From: Bordetella parapertussis
GTDB lineage: Bacteria > Pseudomonadota > Gammaproteobacteria > Burkholderiales > Burkholderiaceae_C
Reading direction: 5' to 3'
Length of the DNA stretch: 13,153 nucleotides
Assembly: GCA_945900695.1 (NCBI GenBank)
Contig: CAMDJU010000049.1
Span: 1 to 13,153 of the forward strand
Numbering within the stretch: the first letter of the stretch is position 1; each line of letters begins with the position of its first letter. Under the pieces are notes generated by a model that saw only the letters and a program-made list of their open reading frames with translations, ran no database searches and had not been told where the DNA came from. Below are positions 7,712-13,153 of the stretch, in pieces. The position numbers were made by a program, and so were the translations under genes.

Positions 7712-8341
7712 ATGAACACTTCGGATGCCAAACGTGTCCTTGAAACTGCTTTGATTTGCACCCAACAGCCGATTGCGGCCAGGGAGCTGAGCGCGCTTTT
7801 TCAAGATCAGCTGGGCATGGACACGATCAAAACCTTGTTGTCAGATCTGCAACTCGACTGGGCACAGCGTGGCGCGGAGTTGGTTCAAGTGGCCACGGGC
7901 TGGCGCTTTCAAAGCAGGCCAGAGATGAGGGTGTTTTTGGATCGCCTTCACCCTGAAAAACCGCCCAAATACTCCCGTGCCGCGATGGAAACCCTGGCCA
8001 TCATTGCCTACCGCCAGCCAGCGACCCGTGGGGACATGGAGGATATTCGCGGCGTGACGATCAACTCCATGGTGATCAAACAGCTGGAAGACCGGGGTTG
8101 GGTAGAGGTCATCGGGCATCGTGAGTCGGTGGGTCGCCCATCTTTATACGCCACCACGCGCCAGTTCTTGGATGACCTGGGTTTGTCGTCACTGGACCAA
8201 TTGCCTGCTTTGGAAAGTCCGCACAACCCATTGGACGCACTGGCCTTGCTGGAAGAAAATGGCGGTACTTTGCAACTCAGCTTGGAGAATGCAGCGCAAG
8301 TGCTTGAAGCTTCAGAAGACCAGGCGCTTCCTCCATCATGA
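7712..8341 (+). CDS. scpB: Chromosome condensation/segregation protein ScpB
   Basis: ScpB is the winged-helix (kite) subunit that, with the kleisin ScpA, binds SMC to compact and segregate chromosomes. The 209-aa product shows the two-winged-helix pattern: an N-terminal unit (about residues 4-80, with AARELSALF and VATGWRFQSRPEM) and a second unit with the signature YSRAAMETLAIIAYRQPATRG (about 87-107), DIRGVTINSMVIKQLEDRGW (about 111-130) and GHRESVGRPSLYATT (about 135-149). The C-terminal tail is variable and acidic. ATG 7712 is chosen over an upstream TTG at 7697 because the homologous N-terminus begins about there; no strong ribosome-binding site is seen. scpA is not adjacent here. The stop overlaps the rluB start by 4 bp, implying coupling. 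Confidence 0.94.
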   Translation: MNTSDAKRVLETALICTQQPIAARELSALFQDQLGMDTIKTLLSDLQLDWAQRGAELVQVATGWRFQSRPEMRVFLDRLHPEKPPKYSRAAMETLAIIAYRQPATRGDMEDIRGVTINSMVIKQLEDRGWVEVIGHRESVGRPSLYATTRQFLDDLGLSSLDQLPALESPHNPLDALALLEENGGTLQLSLENAAQVLEASEDQALPPS

Positions 8342-9513
8342 CCGATCACAACACGGGTCGCCGCTCCAAGCGCTCGCCAGCGGGCAGGGCGGAAGTGACA
8401 GCGGCCTCCGTCTCTATTCGTTTTGAAGACGTGATTTCAGGTGAATTCGACGCCGAACTCCAAACGACTTCTGATGTGCCGCAAAAGCGTGTGCTGTTGC
8501 CCCAAGCTGAAAGCCCCAAACTGCACAAATTACTGGCCCAAGCGGGCCTGGGTTCGCGGATTGAAATGGAGTCCTTGATCACTCAAGGCAAGATCACCGT
8601 CAATGATGTGCCGGCCCATGTGGGGCAAAGGGTGCAAGTGGGTGACCAAGTCAAGCTGTCTGGCAAGCCCTTGAAATTGAGGTTTGCTGCGCCGCCTTTG
8701 CGGGTCATTGCTTATCACAAGCCTGTGGGTGAAGTGGTCACCATGGATGACCCGCAAAACAGGCCCACAGTGTTTCGAAAGTTACCCAAGTTGTGGCAAG
8801 GCAAATGGCAAGCGGTGGGGCGACTGGACCTCAACACAGAAGGTCTTTTGCTGTTCACCAGTTCCGGCGAATTGGCCAATCAACTGATGCATCCCCGTTT
8901 CGGTTTGGAGCGCGAATACGCGGTTCGGGTCTTGGGGGCATTGAGCAATGTGGAGAAGCAAAAACTACTCGATGGCGTGACATTGGATGATGGGCCGGCT
9001 CGCTTTGGTGCCATCCAAGATGGTGGCGGAGAAGGTGCCAATTGCTGGTATCGGGTGACCATTTCAGAGGGGCGAAATCGCGAAGTCAGGCGCATGCTGG
9101 AGTCGCTCGGACACGCGGTGAGCCGGCTGATCCGAATTCGTTATGGGGCCATGGTTTTGCCGCTAGGGCTCAAACGGGGGGCGTGGATGGAGTTGGATGA
9201 ATCTGACGTTCGCGCCTTGACCCAGGCTGTGGGCGGTGTGGGGCGCATGACACACCCGACGGGTGTTTTGCCACAGCCAACCACCCGGCCATCGCGCAAA
9301 GCCGTGCCTTCTTCTGTGCACCACTTTGCGGGTTCAAATGCCACCCATGAAGGCCATGATGACGCCAGCGGTTCTAAGGCTCGCCCCGCGCCGGTCACGC
9401 CCTTGATTGGTGCTGACAGTTTGAGGCGTTTGCGCAAGACCAAGCCAAGTGCGCGGAAGGGGCCCGCGGGCCTTGCCCGTCCATCTCGGTCCAAGGACCG
9501 TGCCGGGCGCTGA
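8338..9513 (+). CDS. rluB: 23S rRNA pseudouridine(2605) synthase RluB
   Basis: RluB modifies U2605 near the peptidyl transferase centre of 23S rRNA. In the 391-aa product an S4 RNA-binding domain runs from about residue 60 ([20 protein letters not shown]). The RsuA/RluB-type catalytic domain carries [14 protein letters not shown] at about 161-174, with the catalytic Asp at about 164. Downstream come REYAVRVLG and [21 protein letters not shown], both family signatures. Two extensions are lineage-variable: about 58 residues at the N-terminus and about 90 basic, Pro/Ser/Arg-rich residues at the C-terminus (from about 300) that look disordered and may add RNA affinity. It overlaps scpB by 4 bp, a pairing often seen in bacteria. 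RluE or RluF is less likely given the neighbour and the long basic tail. Confidence 0.92.
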   Translation: MTDHNTGRRSKRSPAGRAEVTAASVSIRFEDVISGEFDAELQTTSDVPQKRVLLPQAESPKLHKLLAQAGLGSRIEMESLITQGKITVNDVPAHVGQRVQVGDQVKLSGKPLKLRFAAPPLRVIAYHKPVGEVVTMDDPQNRPTVFRKLPKLWQGKWQAVGRLDLNTEGLLLFTSSGELANQLMHPRFGLEREYAVRVLGALSNVEKQKLLDGVTLDDGPARFGAIQDGGGEGANCWYRVTISEGRNREVRRMLESLGHAVSRLIRIRYGAMVLPLGLKRGAWMELDESDVRALTQAVGGVGRMTHPTGVLPQPTTRPSRKAVPSSVHHFAGSNATHEGHDDASGSKARPAPVTPLIGADSLRRLRKTKPSARKGPAGLARPSRSKDRAGR

Positions 9514-9517
9514 AAGT

Positions 9518-9540
9518 ACAAGGCCTGAGAACAAGGCCTT
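9518..9540. repeat. Paired ACAAGGCCT repeats, also an inverted repeat, between rluB and ndk
   Basis: ACAAGGCCT occurs at 9518-9526 and again at 9531-9539, a 13-bp period. Because AAGGCCTT is itself palindromic, AAGGCCT (9520-9526) and AGGCCTT (9534-9540) also form a perfect 7-bp stem with a 7-nt loop. No T run follows, so it is not a standard terminator. It starts 5 nt after the rluB stop and ends 11 nt before a -10-like box, so it could be a binding site at the ndk promoter or an RNA 3'-end stem for rluB. Confidence 0.5.
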
Positions 9541-9545
9541 CAGCA

Positions 9546-9557
9546 CTCAGTTAAAAT
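9546..9557 (+). promoter_or_regulatory. Possible ndk promoter -10 region
   Basis: CTCAGTTAAAAT includes TAAAAT (9552-9557), five of six matches to the -10 consensus, 47 nt before the ndk ATG. The expected -35 position falls in the AAGGCCT repeat region and has no clear TTGACA match. A nearly identical 12-mer precedes scpB. Confidence 0.5.
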
Positions 9558-9570
9558 GCTCGTCTTATTC

Positions 9571-9589
9571 AGCCACTTTGGCTTTTTTT
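9571..9589 (+). terminator. Terminator-like hairpin in the ndk leader
   Basis: AGCCA (9571-9575) pairs perfectly with TGGCT (9579-9583) around a 3-nt loop and runs into seven Ts (9583-9589), ending 15 nt before the ndk ATG. It may end transcription reading through from rluB, or act in the ndk leader. The stem is short (5 bp), so efficiency is uncertain. Confidence 0.5.
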
Positions 9590-9604
9590 AACCTGAGAAA
9601 TGTC

Positions 9605-10030
9605 ATGTCGATTGAACGCACCCTGTCCATCATCAAACCCGATGCCGTTGCCAAAAATGTGATTGGCCAAATTTATGCCCGCTTCGAGTCTGCGGGTTTG
9701 AAAATTGTGGCTTCGCGCATGACCCATTTGTCGCTGGCTGAAGCCCAGGCCTTCTATGGCGTCCACAAAGACCGTCCTTTTTTCAAGGATTTGGTCGGTT
9801 TCATGGTTTCTGGCCCCGTGATGATTCAGGTGCTGGAAGGCGAGAATGCCATTCTCAAGAACCGCGATTTGATGGGTGCCACTGACCCTAAAAAAGCTGC
9901 TGCAGGAACCATTCGCGCAGATTTTGCTGACAGCATCGACGCCAATGCGGTGCACGGCTCAGACGGTCCAGACACGGCCAACGCCGAAATCGCTTTCTTC
10001 TTTGCGGGCATGAATACTTACTCGCGCTGA
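9605..10030 (+). CDS. ndk: Nucleoside diphosphate kinase
   Basis: Ndk transfers the gamma phosphate from ATP to NDPs through a phosphohistidine, balancing NTP and dNTP pools in the cytoplasm. The 141-aa product is the standard length. Seen: [18 protein letters not shown] at the N-terminus; the Kpn-loop region about residues 92-104 ([13 protein letters not shown]); and the active-site motif NAVHGSDG with the phosphorylated His at 117. The reading frame stays open upstream to about 9449, but only ATG 9605 gives the conserved MSIERT start; the upstream part is out-of-frame rluB and leader. A weak GAGAAA precedes the ATG. The leader carries a -10-like box and a hairpin with a T run, so ndk probably has its own transcription control. 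rlmN follows after 43 nt. Confidence 0.97.
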   Translation: MSIERTLSIIKPDAVAKNVIGQIYARFESAGLKIVASRMTHLSLAEAQAFYGVHKDRPFFKDLVGFMVSGPVMIQVLEGENAILKNRDLMGATDPKKAAAGTIRADFADSIDANAVHGSDGPDTANAEIAFFFAGMNTYSR

Positions 10031-10073
10031 GCCATTGGCGGGTTTGCACGCGTTGGCGAACCCGTTGAAAGCC

Positions 10074-11201
10074 ATGACGACCAATCTACTGGACTTTGAT
10101 CTTCATGGCTTGCAGGCTTTTTGTGAAAGTCTGGGAGAAAAGCGTTTCCGTGCCCAGCAATTGTTTCGCTGGATCCACCAAAAAGGCGAGTCCGATTTTG
10201 ATCGCATGACCGATTTGGCTGTGGGCTTTCGCCATAAGCTCAAACAACATGCGTTGATCAAAGGCTTGGACAAGGTGGGTGAGCACACCTCAGCTGATGG
10301 CACCATCAAGTGGCTTTTTTCAGTGGGGAATGGTGATGCGGTGGAGGCTGTGTACATTCCCGAATCTGACAGGGGAACCCTCTGCGTCTCCTCCCAGGCG
10401 GGTTGCGCAGTCGGTTGTCGTTTTTGTTCAACCGGGCATCAAGGCTTCAGTCGCAACCTGACCACAGCGGAAATCACCGCCCAGTTGTGGATGGCAGAAC
10501 ACCATTTGCGGCAAAAGTTGGGGCGCTCCGAGCGCGTGATCTCCAACGTGGTGATGATGGGCATGGGTGAACCGCTGCAAAACTATTCAGCTCTCGTGCC
10601 CGCATTGAAAACCATGCTCGATGACCATGGTTATGGGTTGTCCAGGCGTCGCGTGACTGTCTCCACCTCTGGTGTGGTGCCCATGATGGACCGTCTTGGG
10701 CTTGACTGTCCTGTGGCCTTGGCTGTCTCATTGCACGCCCCCACTGACCCTTTGCGTGATGTATTGGTGCCGCTGAATTTGAAATACCCTTTGGCCGAAT
10801 TGATGCAAGCGAGCTTGCGCTATTTGGATCATGCGCCGCGCGACTTCATCACCTTTGAATATTGCATGCTCTCAGGGGTGAATGACCAGCCTGAACATGC
10901 CCAATTGTTGATTGACCTGATTGCCAGGTCTGGGGTGAGGGGGCAAGGTTTGTCTTGCAAGCTCAACCTGATTCCGTTCAACCCCTTCCCCGCCTCAGGC
11001 TTGTTGCGATCTTCTGTTGAGGCTGTTGGGCGGTTCGCGCAGCAGCTCCAGCAAGCGGGATTGGTGACCACGGTTCGCAAAACCCGCGGTGACGATATCG
11101 ACGCCGCTTGTGGCCAGTTGGCTGGCGATGTGGTGGACCGCACCAAACTGGCGCAGCGAAAGTCGAACCAGCGGGTCATCCCGGTGGTGTCTTCCTCATG
11201 A
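10074..11201 (+). CDS. rlmN: Dual-specificity 23S rRNA/tRNA adenine-C2 methyltransferase RlmN
   Basis: RlmN is a radical SAM enzyme that methylates C2 of A2503 in 23S rRNA and A37 in a subset of tRNAs. The 375-aa product begins with [20 protein letters not shown] and has [14 protein letters not shown], the typical N-terminal domain. Seen: the CxxxCxxC cluster at C111, C115 and C118; C104 and C346 (in [10 protein letters not shown]), which correspond to the two catalytic cysteines of the E. coli enzyme; E91 in EAVYIP; and [10 protein letters not shown], which contacts SAM. All mechanistic residues are present, and this separates it from the resistance methylase Cfr. ATG 10074 matches the family start; an in-frame TTG at 10035 is rejected. 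Its stop overlaps the next start (ATGA). Confidence 0.97.
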   Translation: MTTNLLDFDLHGLQAFCESLGEKRFRAQQLFRWIHQKGESDFDRMTDLAVGFRHKLKQHALIKGLDKVGEHTSADGTIKWLFSVGNGDAVEAVYIPESDRGTLCVSSQAGCAVGCRFCSTGHQGFSRNLTTAEITAQLWMAEHHLRQKLGRSERVISNVVMMGMGEPLQNYSALVPALKTMLDDHGYGLSRRRVTVSTSGVVPMMDRLGLDCPVALAVSLHAPTDPLRDVLVPLNLKYPLAELMQASLRYLDHAPRDFITFEYCMLSGVNDQPEHAQLLIDLIARSGVRGQGLSCKLNLIPFNPFPASGLLRSSVEAVGRFAQQLQQAGLVTTVRKTRGDDIDAACGQLAGDVVDRTKLAQRKSNQRVIPVVSSS

Positions 11202-11737
11202 ATCTTCGACCCTTGACAGGCATGTGGTGGGCGGGTCTTGGGGCCGGCATTTTGTCTGCTTGTGGCTTGGGCGTGTCTCAGCGACTGGCCATGGACGGCG
11301 CCCCTGTGGGGCTGTGGACTCTGGAGCCCAAAGACGCCGTGCAACGCAACCGCGCCAAAGCACGTTTGGACTTGGCGCAGGCCTACTACGAACAGGGTCA
11401 AACCGCCATCGCCATGCAAGAAATTGCCCAGGCCCAAGCTGCCGAACCGCAATGGATTGCAGTACACAACTTAAAAGCTTTGGTGTTGGAAAAAATGGGC
11501 CAATCGGCCATGGCCAGGAACAGCTTTGAAGAGGGCCTGAGGTGGGCCCAGCGCAACCCCAGTTTGGGCGCCGAATTGGCCGATCTCCAACACAATTGGG
11601 GACTTTGGTTGTGTCAGCAGGGTCAGCCCACACAAGCCATGGCGCAGTTTCAAAGGGCCATGAACCAACCTGGGTACGCATTGCGCTACAAGACAGAATT
11701 GGCCATGTCACGCTGTGACAGCCTGGCCAAAGGGTGA
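11198..11737 (+). CDS. PilW/PilF-like TPR lipoprotein, type IV pilus biogenesis, short form
   Basis: The 179-aa product has a lipoprotein signal: a hydrophobic stretch ending in LSAC with the candidate lipidated Cys at residue 22. It then shows TPR-like units at about 53-86 ([20 protein letters not shown]), 87-120 and 130-160 ([20 protein letters not shown]). The third unit closely resembles PilF/PilW, the outer-membrane pilotin needed for PilQ secretin assembly, and the slot between rlmN and a RodZ-like gene is the usual place for pilW in betaproteobacteria. Family members are commonly near 250 aa, so this one lacks roughly the last 70 residues. The next gene starts 1 nt later, so no frameshifted remainder fits. 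It overlaps rlmN by 4 bp. A general TPR lipoprotein is the alternative, so I withhold the symbol. Confidence 0.8.
   Translation: MNLRPLTGMWWAGLGAGILSACGLGVSQRLAMDGAPVGLWTLEPKDAVQRNRAKARLDLAQAYYEQGQTAIAMQEIAQAQAAEPQWIAVHNLKALVLEKMGQSAMARNSFEEGLRWAQRNPSLGAELADLQHNWGLWLCQQGQPTQAMAQFQRAMNQPGYALRYKTELAMSRCDSLAKG
11729..11736 (+). promoter_or_regulatory. Ribosome binding site of the rodZ-like gene
   Basis: AAAGGGTG sits at the very end of the pilW-like gene, overlapping its stop codon, 2-6 nt before ATG 11739. It supports that start over the in-frame GTG at 11715 and suggests coupled translation. Confidence 0.6.
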
Positions 11738-11738
11738 C

Positions 11739-12437
11739 ATGTTGGACCGCACCGATGCCCAAGCTTTGACCGCGGGTGCGTGGTTGCGTCAACAGCGCGA
11801 GGCTGCTGCCATCAGTTTAGAAACCTTGTCTGTGGCCATGAAAGTGCGCCCAGACCGTCTGCATGCCCTGGAATCCGACCAATTGGGCGATATGCCCGAC
11901 GATCTCTTTGTTCGCAGCTTGGCCTTGGGCATATGCCGGCATTTGAAGGCCGACGAGCGGGCCTTGTTGCCCTTGTTGCCCCAGTCCCCACCGCGGGACT
12001 TGCGGGTTGGGCGCAACCAGATCCATGCAAACCCCTACAACCCCAACCGCTGGACGGGGCCCATGCTGTTTTCCCCCAAACGCTGGTCATTCAAGTGGTA
12101 TGCCGTGGGTGGGGCCTTGGCTTTTTTGGTTTTGCTTTGGTTGTTTTGGCCCGTTTCTGAGGAAGCGGGATTGCCCCATGCGATGCCAGCCCCCATCGGC
12201 GCAAACAGCGCTGAGGATGCGGCGGGGTCTCCTGTCCCAGCGCCGCAAGTTCCTGTTTTAGCTACACCGCCCTTGCCCGCACCTGGGCCAGCCTCGCCCA
12301 GCTCGGGCAACATGCCTTTGGAGGCTAAGGTTGGTAAACCACCGCCATTGATTGAAAATGTGGTGATCACGCCGGTGACCCCGATGGCTTTGCAGCAAAA
12401 TCCATCTCATTTGCAGACCCAAACCACCAAACCTTGA
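11739..12437 (+). CDS. RodZ-like membrane protein with cytoplasmic helix-turn-helix domain
   Basis: The 232-aa product has an N-terminal HTH domain of the RodZ type (about residues 10-75: AGAWLRQQREAAAISLETLS, then VRPDRLHALESDQLGDMPDD and FVRSLALGICRHLK). A basic juxtamembrane stretch, FSPKRWSFKW, leads into one membrane segment at about 120-138. The rest is a Pro/Ala-rich periplasmic part of about 95 residues. RodZ links MreB to the cell-wall elongation machinery. The usual periplasmic DUF4115 beta domain is not visible: the protein stops after a low-complexity tail. The place between pilW and ispG is the standard betaproteobacterial site for this family. The start is set by AAAGGGTG upstream. 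I leave the symbol empty because a key domain is missing. Confidence 0.85.
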   Translation: MLDRTDAQALTAGAWLRQQREAAAISLETLSVAMKVRPDRLHALESDQLGDMPDDLFVRSLALGICRHLKADERALLPLLPQSPPRDLRVGRNQIHANPYNPNRWTGPMLFSPKRWSFKWYAVGGALAFLVLLWLFWPVSEEAGLPHAMPAPIGANSAEDAAGSPVPAPQVPVLATPPLPAPGPASPSSGNMPLEAKVGKPPPLIENVVITPVTPMALQQNPSHLQTQTTKP

Positions 12438-12446
12438 GTTGACGCC

Positions 12447-13153
12447 ATGAAAAAACCCATCGATGTTGCGCATGCACATGTTCGCCACAGCCTGCAAGGG
12501 GAGGTCAAATGGGGCACCAAAGTGGTCACCGTGGGTGGCAATGCGCCTGTTCGCGTCCAGTCCATGACCAACACCGATACGGTGGACGTGATTGGCACTG
12601 CTATCCAGGTCAAAGAGTTGGCCACGGCCGGGTCCGAGTTGGTGCGCATCACGGTCAACACCCCTGAGGCTGCCAAAGCAGTTGCACCGATCCGTGAGCA
12701 ATTGGACCGCATGGGCGTGGATGTGCCGTTGATTGGAGACTTTCATTACAACGGCCACCGCTTGCTGTCGGACCACCCAGATTGTGCCCAGGCGCTGTCC
12801 AAATACCGCATCAACCCAGGCAATGTGGGCAAAGGCGACAAACACGACAAGCAATTCACCCAAATGATCGAGGCGGCTTTGCGCTGGGACAAACCGGTGC
12901 GCATCGGTGTCAATTGGGGCAGTTTGGATCAAGAGCTTCTGGCCCGTTTGATGGATGAAAATGCCCATCGGTCCCAACCTTGGGAGGCCAAGCAGGTCAT
13001 GTATGAGGCCTTGATCACTTCGGCCATTGACTCTGCCCAACTGGCCCAAAAACTGGGCATGGCGCCGCAGCAAATCATGCTCAGCTGCAAAGTCTCTGGG
13101 GTGCAAGATTTGATTTCGGTTTATCGCGAATTGTCTCAACGCTGCAACCATCC
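12447..13153 (+). CDS. ispG: 4-hydroxy-3-methylbut-2-en-1-yl diphosphate synthase IspG (GcpE), 5' part
   Basis: IspG converts methylerythritol cyclodiphosphate to HMBPP, the penultimate step of the MEP isoprenoid pathway, using a 4Fe-4S cluster. The frame is open from ATG 12447 to the window end, giving 235 codons with no stop. Seen: the N-terminal TIM-barrel part with [51 protein letters not shown] and [14 protein letters not shown], then [14 protein letters not shown], all highly conserved in IspG. The cluster-binding cysteines lie in the C-terminal domain outside the window. It starts 9 nt after the rodZ-like stop with only a weak ribosome-binding site, so it is probably in the rlmN-pilW-rodZ transcript. 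hisS usually follows in this lineage. Confidence 0.96.
   Translation, partial: MKKPIDVAHAHVRHSLQGEVKWGTKVVTVGGNAPVRVQSMTNTDTVDVIGTAIQVKELATAGSELVRITVNTPEAAKAVAPIREQLDRMGVDVPLIGDFHYNGHRLLSDHPDCAQALSKYRINPGNVGKGDKHDKQFTQMIEAALRWDKPVRIGVNWGSLDQELLARLMDENAHRSQPWEAKQVMYEALITSAIDSAQLAQKLGMAPQQIMLSCKVSGVQDLISVYRELSQRCNH

Noticed and set aside
9449..9604. N-terminal extension of ndk by 52 codons
   Set aside because: It overlaps rluB out of frame and includes the leader hairpin. Ndk has a conserved start at ATG 9605 and a standard 141-aa length.
12258..13151. Long open frame on the minus strand (297 codons) opposite the rodZ-like gene and ispG
   Set aside because: The plus strand encodes strongly conserved IspG sequence here. 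The antisense frame has no recognisable protein and is explained by GC-biased third positions.
1..13153. Defence system, mobile element, prophage, CRISPR array or RNA gene
   Set aside because: All coding space is accounted for by housekeeping genes and all gaps are under 130 bp. No tRNA-like folds, terminal repeats, transposase or integrase motifs were seen.

Overview
The window is ordinary housekeeping chromosome of a betaproteobacterium. The gene order and protein sequences suggest Burkholderiales, most likely Comamonadaceae or a close relative. The pointers are 2-oxoglutarate dehydrogenase odhB-lpdA followed by zapE, bamD divergent from rluD, and the run scpB-rluB-ndk-rlmN-pilW/pilF-rodZ-like-ispG. 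Base composition is moderately GC-rich (by eye, mid-50s percent) and TTG is a common leucine codon. The spacing is tight, with three 4-bp ATGA overlaps, a 1-nt gap and one tail-to-tail overlap, as in a compact genome. I see no tRNA, rRNA, insertion sequence, phage gene, CRISPR array or transfer signature.

Layout. (1) 1-1978: the 3' end of odhB (E2) and all of lpdA (E3), which complete the 2-oxoglutarate dehydrogenase complex, closed by an intrinsic terminator at about 2000-2027. (2) 2103-5801: zapE (division ATPase), a small exported charged protein of unknown function, and an iron-sulfur helicase of the DinG/YoaA family, likely one transcript. (3) 5773-6585, minus strand: bamD, an outer-membrane assembly lipoprotein, whose 3' end overlaps the helicase by 29 bp. 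(4) 6625-7632: rluD, head-to-head with bamD across 39 bp. (5) 7712-9513: scpB and rluB, overlapping. (6) 9605-13153: ndk, rlmN, a short PilW/PilF-like TPR lipoprotein, a RodZ-like membrane HTH protein and the 5' part of ispG. The last four are nearly contiguous and probably cotranscribed.

Together the genes serve central carbon metabolism (odhB, lpdA), nucleotide balance (ndk), 23S rRNA modification (rluD, rluB, rlmN), chromosome and DNA maintenance (scpB, helicase), division and envelope or surface functions (zapE, bamD, pilW, rodZ-like) and isoprenoid synthesis (ispG).

I did not find a convincing new system. The points worth a second look are the ndk leader (two repeated elements, a -10-like box and a hairpin followed by seven Ts), a -10 context shared by scpB and ndk, and two adjacent genes (pilW and rodZ-like) that both lack the C-terminal part expected of their families. 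The small exported protein between zapE and the helicase is also worth checking.
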